In this document: positions 33,691-45,088 of the stretch, one piece after another
Layout: each line of letters begins with the position of its first letter
How positions within the stretch are numbered: position 1 is the stretch's first letter
Source of the DNA: Amblyomma americanum
Lineage: Eukaryota > Arthropoda > Arachnida > Ixodida > Ixodidae
DNA: 64,000 bases
Direction: 5' to 3'
NCBI RefSeq assembly: GCF_052857255.1
Contig: NC_135500.1
Span: 51,609,272-51,673,271, forward strand
Made by a program: the position numbers and the translations under genes
The notes under the pieces: generated by a model
What the model was told of the DNA's origin: nothing
Databases searched by the model: none
The model's input: the letters and a program-made list of their open reading frames with translations, nothing else

Positions 33691-34199
33691 ACGATATCGG
33701 ATAAATATGATCCTTAGGGTTGGAATAAATCCTGCGGTAGTAGACGCAAGGACGCAGTTCCCTGTCCGGTGCCTCAACTAAAATCAAAAGGGAGGTATGG
33801 TTGGTCTCCCAAGGCTCAATAACATCCAGCTCGAGCATTTTCTTTACCTCAGCCTCCATAATCGTGCGCTGGCAGGGTGGCACTCGGTGCGCTTTGGACC
33901 GTACTGGTTCTAGAGAGGTAAGCTCAATGTCATGAGTATATGGGCTGAAGTAATACTAGTACTATCAAAGAATTGACCTCGAAACCCTTGTAAGAGCTCG
34001 TGCAATTCTGTTTTTTCCTCAGGCGACAGTGGAGCTTTAGAGAGTGACTATTTACTTGTCCGGTGCTTTCCCTGTTCGTCACTGAACCTACTCATTTCTT
34101 CACAAGACAACTTCTGTACTCTTTTTAAACGTTCGAGTAGCCTAAGCACGTAGAAGTGCCCACAAGTTTTCGAACCGCTGAAATCACAAAAAGCCTCAA

Positions 34200-35820
34200 T
34201 TTTCACGCTGTGTAGAGGAACAACCATATATTGAGAAATGCATCATGTTGTTCGATGAGGAAAGTGCAGAGTTCATCTGTCACTTCGTAGATGCATGCTG
34301 AATTCGCTGAGAAATTAAGTTTTGTTGTAAGTTTCGTGCTCCGAAAACATTTGTGGACACCTGTACTCCGCCAAGACTGGGTCGTCACCTCGGCGTTCCC
34401 GCGTTTCTCGAAGCATGCGAAGCAGAGACTGCATCGTGCTACCGTACGCAAGCTCAGCTGGCGAAAACTTCGTAGCCTCATGGGGCACAGTACTTATTGC
34501 AAACATCGCTGCACGCAGACATAGCTCCCAGTCTGTTTTTCGTTCAAAACACAATGCTGTGAACACGCGTTTCATGCTGGATTGAAAGTTCTCAATGGAG
34601 TTTCACTGTGGATGGTACACGCAGCTATGTAAAAGCTTTTTCCCGATCCTTTCCAGAAAGGCCGTGGTAAAAGCGCTAGTAAACACTGTGCTCTGATCTG
34701 ACTGGATTTTTGCAGGGAAACCAACCCGCGTGAAAATGGACAGTGGTGTAATAACTATATCAAATGAGCTGAGTTCTTTCAGCGAATATGAACAGTAGCG
34801 CATTAACTATATCAACTGAGCTGAGTTCCTCATGAGGGACTGCCTCGTGGAAATCGGTCACTGAGCAAACCACGGTCAAACTGTGTCTATACCCTGAGGT
34901 TGTCACCGGTGGTCATTCCACTGTGTCAATAACATGCCGTCTGAAGGGCTCCGTAATGACAGGCACCAACTTCAACGCCTCTCTCTATTTGTCTTTGTCC
35001 CCAGGTTTGCCCACACGGAACGGGTGTCGTATGTCCTTACAAACTGTTAGGCGTGAAGAAAACACCCTGGCCAATAGTACTCTTGCAACAGAGGGTCATT
35101 AGATTTTTAGCCCCTAGGTGTCTGGACCACGAACCTCCATGCGACATGCTCAACAGATCTTGACGGCTACACTGAGAAACAATCAGCTGATCAAACTGCA
35201 CTGCCCTGCGGTCTATATACTTTCGGTAGAGGGCCCACTTTTTCCTACAAAACGGATATTTTGCTGAGGAAACCCTTCTCTTACATAGCGGTGGATGTTT
35301 TCTAGGCTAAGCTCTCTTTAAGGCGAAAGCCTTTAATGGCTCATGCTCGCGTCCGTCCGTTCGTCCGTTGCTGTCATCAACTCGATAAGGAAAAAAATCT
35401 GCCTGCACGATGGGATTGGAACCACGATCCTTCCGTTCCACAGCCGAGCGTGCTAACGACTACGATACTTCCTGTCAATGCGTATGCCGTTCTCCTTGTC
35501 TAGGATGCTGGAGAGTGTTTGCAGAAAGGCGTCGAGTCAGACGGATGCTTCCCCAATGCCCTCCAGTGTCTCCAGCAATTAATATTCACAAACAATCGTG
35601 TACTAATTAACATCTTAACCACATATCACTGACACAAGCATCAACACCGCACTAAAGGCTTTCGCCTCACCGCACTTTATGTAAACGAAGTGCCCCTGAA
35701 TTTTTTTTTGCTCGGCTATCAAATCAAAACTGCTGACTATTACCAACCTATTAGGTCTATTTGACGTAGACGTGATGAGCAAATCTGCGGATAGCTCCAC
35801 TAATCTTCCCACGTCGGACA
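34200..35820 (-). pseudogene. Integrase of gypsy #4, upstream of RT
   Basis: In minus-strand order: a histidine-bearing zinc-finger-like part (about 35190-35040), ITEPFRRHVIDTVE with the first acidic residue (about 34940), SIFTRVGFPAKIQSDQSTVF with the second (34706-34765), and NSIENFQSSMKRVF holding the third (about 34600). Then FSPAELAYGS (about 34440). Broken by stops, a 58-base tandem duplication (about 34745-34830) and a 347-bp MITE. It lies between the gag/protease region and RT, which is the unusual point of this element. Confidence 0.8.
35321..35667 (-). mobile_element. MITE with 15-bp terminal inverted repeats and a tRNA-like block
   Basis: Starts AGGCGAAAGCCTTTA (35321-35335) and ends TAAAGGCTTTCGCCT (35653-35667), exact reverse complements. 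Read on the minus strand it contains TAGTCGTTAGCACGCTCGG (A-box-like) and GGTTCCAATCCC (B box) at about 35470-35420, resembling a tRNA head. It interrupts the gypsy #4 integrase. No transposase. Confidence 0.75.
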
Positions 35821-37441
35821 TTTTCTCTACCGTGTATGGTCACTTCACCGTTTCAGGCTCACTTCTATTCTGTGTGGGCATGCTCTGAATCTCAGCGCGC
35901 TGCGCTTCCGACCGTTTCTCACTATTCGACAACGTCGCATCCGCAACTACCGTCATTGCAGCAAGCTCCCGAGCTCTCGATCTGGTTAAGGCCTGACCGC
36001 TAGCCTTACCAAACAGGAGACCTTTTGTGCGCAGAAGGTGATCGGACCTGTTTGAAAATAGGCACGGGTACTGAAGGGGGAGCATAGATTACACCGCGGC
36101 CTCCGTCTCAAGTGCGCCGAAAGGCTCTTCAATAAGTTATTTTGCTATGGGCAGATACATGCTATGAGCTTCCACGTCTTGCTTGATCTACGCGCACTCT
36201 CTCGTGAACCTATCGGGTTCTATATAAGAGGGTGAACCACATCCATAGTAGCCACGGAATCGCGAAGCACACGGCACTCTTTCTCGTTCACGAGCAGGTC
36301 TCGCAAGTACCGCTCGAGAAGCTTCATGTTCTTGTCAATGCTGCATATTGAAAAAAAAAACACGAGCTTTCTGTTTGCTCCTGGACATTGCGTCAAAAAG
36401 TGTCCCAACTTATGGCAAATATAACCGACGAGCGATTGCCTTGCCTCGTATCTCTTTCTGCTTTCGGGTTCGGCTACCGGCGTCTCTTTGCGTTCGATCG
36501 GACTGCTTTTTACTCTCATCGACACCACATTTTCCCTCTTTTGTTCAAATGGGTGTGAACTTCGACCGCTCGAACTTGAAGCTGAACTCTCCCTTTTGAC
36601 CGTCTTTTGCTCCGCGAGCGCGACCAGTCACAAACTCAACTCTGCTAGCTCAGCGGCTTTAGCTACCTGGCCACGACCCAGTACCGCACGTCCTCAGGTG
36701 ACCGCCTGTAGAACTGTTCCAGTCCGAAACACTGCAGAACTTTCTAGTGGTCACCAACCGCTTTCTCTTCCTTCATCCACTCCTGCATGTTCGACATAAG
36801 CTTGTAGGCGAGATTTATATACTCACTTCTATCTTTCTCACTTTCCCAAAACTTCTGACGGAACGCGTCTGCAGACAACCTGTATTTTTTAGCAGACTGG
36901 ATTCCACTTGGTCGAAATCCTCGGCATCATCTCCCTTCAAATGACCTATTACGTCGGCCGCCTCACCGGGGAACAAAGCGAGCAAGAGCTACGGCCACCT
37001 TTCCCAAGAAAATCCTTTCTTCTCACGCTCTCGCTCGAAGTGAACAAGGAAAAACCAATGCTCTCTCCTGCCTTAAACGGCCACATAAAATCATTTATGT
37101 TTTTTCGTACGATACCCATTCTTCTGCACTGTGTGCCTGACCTGCAGTACGAGCACATTTCATCTCTATCGCGAGACGTCTCAGTTCCAAAGTGTGTTCA
37201 TGCTCCCACTGCTCTTTGTCGTGTTTTTATTTGCGTTCAAGTTTCTTGTGTTCTTGTTCCTTACGTTCAAGTTCCTCTTTCTCTTGCTTTTCTTTGCGTT
37301 GAAGTTCCTCCTTATTTTTGCCGTTTCTATCTCCTCAACGGTTTCATGAGAGTCAGAAAGCTCGTCATCTTCAGTTTTCAATGCAAAATTAGCCTTTAGC
37401 AGCTCTGGTTTTCTGAGTTTGTCTTCGACATCCAAACACAA
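35821..37441 (-). pseudogene. Gag and protease region of gypsy #4
   Basis: From 37441 leftwards: CLDVEDKLRKPELLKANFAL followed by a long Lys/Arg/Glu-rich probable coiled coil, the capsid-like region (37160-36600), and a zinc knuckle YICHKLGHFLTQCP near 36410 whose first Cys is Tyr. Then CRVLRDSVATMDVVHP stands where the protease active site is expected, with the Gly of DTG lost. Stops and frameshifts throughout. Confidence 0.65.
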
Positions 37442-37843
37442 CTGTTTTGCAAGCTCCAGTAATTACGATTGTGCAACGGCTTCAAACCCATGGCTGTTTT
37501 GAGTGCTGATTTCTCTACTGCCCATTATTGTCTCGCCAAAAACTACCACGCCGGCCGCGGCAAGCACAATTACCAGCTCTGTTTCTGACGCTAACAAAAG
37601 CCTAGCAAAAGCTATCAGAGGAAAGCCCGCACTAATCTAACCTCGCAACCAAGAATCCAGCACAGTCGTTTTACTGCAGGCAACCAGTCATCCCACAGGG
37701 GTCGTTGCAGGGGTCCCGGCTCGACGATGTGCTGCTCAGCATACAGCTGACCACAACTCTCCGCTGGCAACTTTTGTCGCAATCCCACCGCTGGCCACCA
37801 GTTGTCCCACTCAGGTAGCATGGACGACACGGTGAGGAGATAA

Positions 37844-38534
37844 TGAAGATCGGAGACTGGGTTAGGAGGAAGGCAAAAAATCTTTATAGAACTATTTACA
37901 TTATGTACACATGCAACAACTCAGAGTGCTTCTCAATAAAACTATTGATGAGAAAGAGCTACTCAGCGAAATTCGGTGCCGAGTTTTATGGAGTGTTTCT
38001 TCCCTGAAATTTCTAGATCGAGGCCGGGCCTGCCGAGGAAGGTGAGTTCTGAAAAGTTCACTGTGGCACTCATCTCCCGCCCTCTCTTTAGAGAAAACGT
38101 CCCAGTCACATGCTCAACTTGAGAGAAGGATGCCATTTACGCCATGCTGACATCGGAATGTCCGCGAGTGGAGTTCCCACGGTTCGCAGGTGGCCGCACG
38201 TGTTCCCCATCACTGCACGGACCGGGTTACGCACGAGGCCAAGCGTGGTAGAGAAACCGCCTGCGGGAACTTCCCCTTTAAAGACGAATGCCGTTTTAAA
38301 ACATCATGACGACTCTGTGACCCCTGTATCCTCTAGGCAAGGTCTATTACGGCCACCCTTGGGAGCTCTGCGCTGGCGGCTTGCAGGGGAGACTTACTGT
38401 CGCCGCTAACGTAGATAACCCGTGGTGGAGCGGGGGGATGACGCCACGTCGCCTCCACTTACTCATCAGCAGCCCCTGGGAAGGTCCGCTGCATCCTCGC
38501 CAGTTTTCCCTGACTACGAACGCGAAACGTAACA
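37844..38534 (-). repeat. 5' LTR of gypsy #4
   Basis: 691 bases, minus-strand start TGTTACGTTTCGCG and end near CCGATCTTCA. Paired with 30484-31137. The region just inside it lacks a clear TGG primer site. Confidence 0.85.
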
Positions 38535-38800
38535 GTACGCATAGTTTCCTGGGCGGTAATCACACCTAGCGGAAGACGGCCTGCTTCCGCTACTGCTCCT
38601 GATGCAGAGAAACCCTTTGGGTGGCCTAGGAATCTCCGCAGCCATTTGTTCCACGCGACCTCGAAAATCTTCGTGCTTGCTGGAGATAACCTTTGAAGCA
38701 ACGGTAGACAATATCGCAGGCTTCCTTCAACGTAGGCTATTTCAAGCAGAACCACTGAACTGGAGATGCTGCACCACCGTGTTCCCGCTATGAACATGGA
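38535..38800 (-). pseudogene. LINE #4 RT/RNase H junction fragment
   Basis: The minus-strand block WNKWLRRFLGHPKGFSASG followed by GRLPLGVITAQETM is the segment that follows RT in RNase H-bearing LINEs. It stops at the gypsy #4 LTR. The next part of the same LINE is at 30480, on the other side of the gypsy element. Confidence 0.7.
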
Positions 38801-39775
38801 AACCTACGATGCTGCACTGATCCTCTCATAAATTTTTTATCTGAGGTGGTCACAAAAGATTACAGTCTACGGCAACACCAAGGAATCGCTTTGATAGTAC
38901 ATATGACAGTGACCGTCCACCTAGGAGGAGCGGATATCAGCGTTTTTCTTGTAAAATCAATGGTAACAATCTTATCTCGCGAGAGACGAAGATATTGGGG
39001 GAGGGGCAGGTACATCAAGACTTGCATCGCTCTCTGAAGTCGTTGCTGGGTAATACAGCACGAATGTTACGTGTTCCAGATGGAGATGTCGTATGCATAA
39101 CTTGTCAGCACTCGTCGCAGAAGGTTTCTTGTTAAGTGTGATAAGACGAGGGGGCAGATATTATCAGTCAGACTTATCTGAAAGAAACCCGTTCATTTCT
39201 TCGGGATACTGAAATGCATTTACAGATAATCTGCTTCATAAGTTACCTACGCCGCTCAATAGGGCGATGGGCCGGAATGATCCAGCTTCCATTCTGTGGG
39301 GCCTCACCAGTCATCCAGGAAGAATGGCAATATTCCAGGAGTCGAAGAGGAGAGTTGTGGGGCAGCTTTGCGATGGTGCCATAGATCACTTCAATGTGAA
39401 CAGATGTGCGTCTGTTTGATTCCGCGATAGCTGTGGAGTGCCTGATTGACCATCTGCGGAGAGTTTCGGTGGCCCTGACCCCACTCATAGTTTGCAGTAC
39501 TCTTCTGAGACTTCTTTATGTATTTTTGTTCGTGCAGAGAAAGTGCAGCGAAGGGTGATGCTGTTAGAGTAGAGTACGCATACCTCAAACGATCCGCCTA
39601 ATTTTGGTTACTGGTTAGCGCACATTCAGCGTAGAACAAAATTCACGCCATCTTTGCCGACTGAGTTTATCAAGATAGTGCCGATTGTGACGTTGTGCCC
39701 GTTGCCAGGCACGGTGGTCTTGAACTACTTTTGGTGCGCAAAACTTTTATTTCAGCTCGCCTGCGAATAGCACAG
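38801..39775. other. Unclassified stretch, no gene seen
   Basis: Short frames on both strands with no motif. It may contain further decayed LINE sequence upstream of LINE #4, but nothing could be aligned by eye. Confidence 0.4.
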
Positions 39776-39788
39776 CCTTTCAAATATC

Positions 39789-39943
39789 CTGAGTCGATGA
39801 AGCGCACAAAAACACAGCACACAGGAAAGGGAGACACGAGACAGGCGCTTCTCGTGTCTTCCTTTCCTCTGTGCTGTGTTTTTGTGCGCTTCATCTGCTC
39901 AAGCTATGAACCAACTTGCCCAAGAACGTGCTCTACTGAAATA
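39789..39943 (+). mobile_element. Foldback (hairpin) element copy 2, with 13-bp TSD
   Basis: Bases 39796-39895 are a 50+50 palindrome with about five mismatches, rich in ACACAG/CTGTGT. The tail (39896-39943) contains AACCAACTTGCCCAAG, similar to CACCATCTAGCCCAAC in copy 1. CCTTTCAAATATC occurs at 39776-39788 and 39944-39956 as a target-site duplication. Confidence 0.85.
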
Positions 39944-39956
39944 CCTTTCAAATATC

Positions 39957-40760
39957 TTATCATTTGAAGCTTGATTATCATTTTTAGCTCCAATTCTTGC
40001 GCGTACTCTCAGGCAATGAGCCTTTGTCGATACTAATTCCTATCCCAGGCTGCGGTGGTAATCCCTCTGCTTGTAGCGTCTTTGTAGCATCCTAGACTCC
40101 AGATTTTACAAGGAATTTTTTTGGCGGTGTCTGCGCGCTGGTAACTGATATGAAGACTAGGTAACAGCCACTTCCACGTTTCCAAAAAGGTGCACCAGCC
40201 AAAGTTTGGGCAACTGAGCTTGTTGAAAAGGTCACGGCCACGCTGCCGGCAGCCGTCAATCCTGTGTGGTAGGTTATGCGTCCATTATTTAGCTGCTCAA
40301 TTAATGTGTTGAGGGAAGTTCTGCAAGCTCGGCACCTCGAGCACACGTAAGTGAGCTGCCCCAAATTTCATTTTGCGCATTGAAGCCTCCAAAAATAGTA
40401 TGCGGAGAGGGCATCTTTGCTAACAAGTTCTCAAGCCTCGGAGCGTCGATGGTTTTCCTTGCTCAAGATATAATTAATGAGTGTGTACACTTGTCTGCCA
40501 AATAGCGCTAAGGCGCATAAGTAATCGATGTCAATGTGAGGCTTGACATCAACCAAGGAATCCGGAATGTAATTGTGAAAGCCTATTAGCAAGTTGCTGA
40601 CATCATCTGTTCGTTTTGAATGATGAAAGTGGTATCCATGCCGTCGAAAATTTTCCAAAAGGCAATACGTAACTACGCGTTGGGATGAATCTCCCCACAA
40701 GCAGCACAGATTAAGGAAAATTCCAAGCCCGCACGGTTCATTCGTCTAATATGGATGCCT
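39957..40760 (-). pseudogene. LINE endonuclease fragment
   Basis: Read on the minus strand in changing frames: HIDIDYLCALALFGRQVY (40500-40560), then GGFNAQNEIWGSSLTC (about 40350-40400), which is the GDFNAHN-type AP-endonuclease block with its Asp replaced by Gly, then TYHTGLTAAGSVAVTFSTSS (40200-40280). Stops throughout. Confidence 0.65.
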
Positions 40761-40764
40761 CCCC

Positions 40765-41070
40765 ATGCCTCCCTTGCTAGCGAATAGGCGGCTCATAACA
40801 TTGGCTAGAAAAGTGTCCCGCCGAGCTGGGTCGTGCAGCCCGACCGCCCTATACTCCGGTAAGGAGAGGTTGCTTTCTTGCAAAGAAATCCAGCAGCACT
40901 ACAGACTTGCAAGACAGATTCCTCCCAGCAAAGAAAACGCTCTCCAAACGACAGGCCAACGCCCGGTGCAAATTTCATATAGCACCTATCTAAATACCAA
41001 ACTGTGTAGCTTCCATTCGAAACTACTCTACTCAGATAAATGGAAAAATGTGAAGGCAAACCATATGTAA
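40765..41070 (+). pseudogene. LINE RNase H 3' fragment
   Basis: EIQQHYRLARQIPPSKENAL resembles the segment after RNase H in the 45440 LINE copy. Both ends are truncated. Confidence 0.5.
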
Positions 41071-41440
41071 CCCATAACTTGGAACCGCATGTAGTCCCTA
41101 CCCGCGAGTCAGTTCTCTACCGACTCTCATCATTGAGAGGATCTGATGCTCACCCCCAACCCTGGAACAAAGGTCAAGCCCCTCCAGCTGGCTGAAGACG
41201 CCACTACGGCCCAAGGGTGAGCGGCCGTCGTTTAAGCGAGGGGCGGCTTCGGGTCGCTCCTCTGTATGCGCAGGTGACAAAATTTCGCCACCACCATCAA
41301 CGTGTGATTCACAGATGACTATGAAAGCCAGTGGTACGCTCGCACGAGATGCCGGAAATAGGAGAGCTTCGAGCGTAAACCGCGAGCGCTCCATCGAAAA
41401 ATGGCAGATGTGCGAAAGATGCTGTGGGTTGTCAGCTGTG
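41071..41440. other. No gene seen
   Basis: GC-richer sequence. A 98-codon minus-strand frame has no recognisable domain. Confidence 0.45.
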
Positions 41441-41906
41441 GTGAAGCTGTTGTATTGTTGGGTTCCGCAGACGAGGCGCGACCCGAGCCACCAAGCATTG
41501 GGAGCAGAAGAACGCCCGTTTATTGAACAGCCATCTACTCATACACTGAAGTGGGAGAGGGAGTGTTCTCTCCCCACCATGCTTCGTTTGTAATAAAAAT
41601 ATCGGCCGCGTCACCCGCGACGCTGATGCGAGGGCCGCTCCGCACTAAATACGATACATCCTCTTTTGTTTCAAATGAAAAATAAACGCGCACTAGAAAT
41701 GAAGCACGGAACTTAGGAAATCTGTGCAAAGTTGCGATCATATGCAAGCTTCTCTGGCGGCCTTCGTTCCCGGGTGGACCTTCTGAATGCAAGTTCCTAG
41801 TGCTGCTGCACGGATGCTGAAACGCTGACGGAGGCAGGACAGGTAACAGTTGCAACCGTTGACCCTGCATTATTGTTGCTGCTGAGCTCTGAAGAGGTTT
41901 GATCTG

Positions 41907-42450
41907 CTACATGGCATAGGTTTTGACCGGGCTGATAAAGGCTTGAACGACTTGACCTTTGGTAGCCCATGCTTCCTTCTTGATGCGAACCGTGCCCCCA
42001 TGATTGAATGACGCTAGTTGTTGGTTTGACCGGTAGGATTGACGACGTTTCAGCACGTTCTGAACTGGAGACGGCCGGAAGTCGGGTAACGTTGTCCAAA
42101 GTCTTCTTCCTTGAACCATCTCACCTGATTATGGCCCGAATTCCATTCGCATCGATCTGTATAAAAGAAGACGGAGCCATAAATCTTGATTCATATCTGT
42201 GCTTTTATTTGAAATGTTCTTAACTAGGTCTATGCCCGTTCCAGCCTGACTGCCTGACTGTTGGACTTGGAGTGCCTAGGGCTTGAAGTGGTGTGGATAA
42301 GTCGTAAGTCCGAGTGAATGCAGCAAAAGCGTGGCTAGAAAACTGCGGGTTATTGTCTGAACAAACTTCCACTGGCATGCCGTTAGTGCACAAAATCACG
42401 CTTTTTGCGTCCACAATGGTCTTCGCGGAAGTTTCATTGAGCAGCTCCAC
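41907..42450 (-). pseudogene. Integrase fragment of gypsy #3
   Basis: Core block GMPVEVCSDNNPQFSSHAFA, which holds the second catalytic Asp. A further C-terminal segment is HGGTVRIKKEAWATKGQVVQ. The first acidic block and the zinc finger lie in scrambled sequence at 42460-42860. Confidence 0.75.
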
Positions 42451-42865
42451 TTCAGAAAAGTTTGACAGGGCATCATAGATGCTTAAGTATGACCATCCAC
42501 CATGCTAAAAAATGTCGATGCCTAGACGATGCCATGGTGTATTATGTATCAGGTGCTACTTTAACGGATCTTGTGGCTCCCTGTAAGTCCTGAACGTAGA
42601 ACACGCCTGTAGGAAAGTCTTCTATGTCAGAGTTGATTCTTGGTCAGAGGACCATATGTCTTCTCTTTGATTTTCATTTATAAACACCTAGATGAATTCT
42701 TTCCGACGTTTCTTTCCTCATAGAGGCCGGAATTAAAACGGCTTCCACTCTCCTTAGCGTCGTGTTCTGGCCGCCAGGTTCTCATTAACTTGCTTTAAGT
42801 CTTCATTCCGACTTCGTTAGCCAACGTCTTCCATGTGTTCTCTCTAGCAAGTGAAAAGATCACAC

Positions 42866-44108
42866 TCATTGCGTGCGCTCCAGTGTCGTTGTTGAAGACG
42901 TCGCTTGCTGCGATGGCCTTGGTTGTTTCACGGGACAGCACGTTGGCGAGGAGTAGCTTCTTTCATGGCGTAAGCTGCTTTTCACGTCACAGCAAAGAAG
43001 GTGCAGAAAAAACCACTGCAGCCTCGGGGGCACGTCTCCACTGGCTTTCTGCGAGATGGAGATCAAGGAATGGTGATCAGTCTCAATGATCATTGAGCGA
43101 CCGTAGACAAAATGGTTGAATTTCTCGCAGCCATACACAACCTCCAACGTCTCCTTTTCAATTTGCGAGTAACGCTGTTTGCACTCTGTCAGTGCCCGTG
43201 CAGCGTATGCTACCGGCTTCCATGTGTTGTTGTGACGCTGCTATAGTGCTGCGCCCATTCCGTTTCGTTATGCGTCACAAGACACCTTTGTTGGTTTTGC
43301 TGGATCAAAAATGGTCAGTAAGGGGGTGTTACTGAGGCTATCGCACAGCTTCCTCTACTCATCAGCGTGATTAGGCGTCTTGTCAAACGCAGCACTTTTC
43401 TAGATAAGATTTCTCAGAAGCTTCGTCCTCTGGGTCAATGATGGCACGGACTTGCTGAAATAATTCACAACACCCAGCAACCTCTGTAGCACGACCTTGT
43501 TAGCCGGTGGTGGCATTTGTGTAATGCATTTTATTAGAGATGGGCTTGGCTGGATCCCTTCCTTGTTGATTAAGTCACCCAAGAACTCGATTTTTTCGAC
43601 GCCAGTAGAACACATGCTCGGGTTAAATGTCAATCCGGCGCCTTCTGCTGCTTGCAGCACCGACCACAGCCGTATGCCATGCTTTTGTATCGACGACCCC
43701 ATACTAGCACGTCATCAACGCTTATTCTGACGCCGGGAAGGCCCCCAAAAATTTAGTTTAAGGTTTTCTTAAATACCCCCGAGGCTGATAATATACCAAA
43801 CTGTAAGCGCAAAAATCTGTAGTGCCCGAATGAGGTTGCAAAGGTGTAAATACGAAGTTGTCGTTGTCCAACGAAATTTTATGAAAACCGGAGTTTGCTT
43901 CAAGGCGCGAGAAAACTTTAGCGTCTGCTAACTCTGCCTCAACATCTCCACGGCGCGGCTTTGTGCTATGTTCCCCCTTGGTACACTGGTTAATTGTCCT
44001 AGAATAGGCACATACTCGAATTTTTCCGTCTTTCTCTAAAACAATGACGAATGGGCTTACCCAATCTGTGGGCTCGGTAATCTTTGTATTGATGCCTGCG
44101 TGCTCCAT
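42866..44108 (-). pseudogene. RT and RNase H of gypsy #3
   Basis: RT N-terminus ITEPTDWVSPFVIVLEKDGK, then VFSRLEANSGFHKISLD, where the usual catalytic Asp of RLDA is Glu. The C-terminal part at 43702-43400 has KIEFLGDLINKEGIQPSPS. RNase H is VVYGCEKFNHFVYGRSMIIE followed by TDHHSLISISQKA. Frame breaks separate the three parts. Confidence 0.8.
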
Positions 44109-44385
44109 GCGTCCTAATTCTCGCAGAGGATCCTGGAGAGCCAGCGGTACTCGTCTGGCGGTTTAGACGACTGACGTGACGTCGTAGCGCAGAACCATCT
44201 GATAGACCCTTTTCAAACACCCGGTTTCTGTCAACAAGTGGCGATATGTCTTCTTGATATCCTCAGAACTGTTTTGAGAAACTGCATGTATTCGTGACAT
44301 GAGTCCATGCTTCTCGCTGGCCTTTAAGCTCAGGATGGCCTGATCTCACTTCCACACTGCGAATAAATTGAGGACCGCGCAACGG

Positions 44386-45088
44386 TCACCCAGTGCTACC
44401 TACCTCTGCACGAATTATACTATCATGCTTGATCACACCTGCGCCGTAGGAACGCAACACTACGCTGCTTGGTTTCAGGGGTGGCTTGGGGCGAATTTTA
44501 CGGTAGAAACCGTGGGGTAGTTTATTTGCTTGCTTTTCTGTATCTGCTTTGAATTCTAAAGGCCAGTCCTTAATTTGGGAACGCACTGTGTACTCGTGTT
44601 GGCTTGCCACGCTGCGCGACACATCTAGCATATCAAAGCCATCTTCTGCGCAGTGAAGTTCGCCAACCTCGGCAGCATTTCTGCAGCAGATAGCAAACTG
44701 ATTCGGTCGTTGCCACTTTAGACTTGCTTTCCTGAATGCCAGACAGCTTTGTGTCGTGTGCATACGTGCGCAGGTATACGACACACGTTAAGTCTGGTCA
44801 ACCCAATTTATATACAAAATGTTCCTATGATCATCGTATTAATCTGGATTTCCTCCCATGCCCATCCTTTTTGTTGAGCGGCTGCCAGTGCAGCTGCGTT
44901 AGCAACCTGCTCAGCCTGCGCAGCAAATTTTCCCGGACTTTCTCCTCATTGATCCATAAGCAGTTTGGTCCCTGATCATTTCCTCCATCTAAGGGCCGAA
45001 GTTGCATGCTCGTGCCTGGGTTTCTAAGCCTCGTAGAAAAGTCGTAGTAGTCGTACTTCGTTCTGTTGCGTCGCACAATATGCATCAA
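44386..45088 (-). pseudogene. Gag and protease region remnants of gypsy #3
   Basis: Gag: INEEKVRENLLRRLSRLLTQ (44831-45088). The protease and linker part is the 44386-44784 frame, including GLDACL-like sequence rendered FRKASLKW. No intact active site was seen. Homology is inferred mainly from position and family resemblance. Confidence 0.45.

Larger units (their letters stand above)
32201..33990 (-). pseudogene. Reverse transcriptase of gypsy #4, duplicated and interrupted
   Basis: The N-terminal part lies at 33883-33700 (EVKKMLELDVIEPWETNHTS). A LINE fragment interrupts at about 33690-33032. The palm block AQFIST(I)DLVMGYWQVLL then occurs twice, at about 32944-33010 and 32680-32760, because 32557-33030 is a tandem duplication. 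The catalytic box at 32535-32524 reads YLND in place of YLDD, which removes one metal-binding Asp. It is certainly inactive. Confidence 0.85.
30484..38534 (-). mobile_element. Ty3/gypsy element with Gmr1-like order gag-PR-IN-RT-RH (gypsy #4)
   Basis: Two direct LTR-like copies (30484-31137 and 37844-38534) bound an internal region whose recognisable domains are all on the minus strand. Reading from 38.5 kb leftwards: Gag with a coiled charged region, a degenerate zinc knuckle, a degenerate protease, integrase (about 35820-34200), then RT (about 33900-32400) and RNase H (32132-31936). In ordinary Ty3 elements IN is last; here it precedes RT. The element is inserted in LINE #4 and itself contains a SINE, a LINE fragment, a MITE and tandem duplications. 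Every ORF is broken. No TSD was found. Confidence 0.85.
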
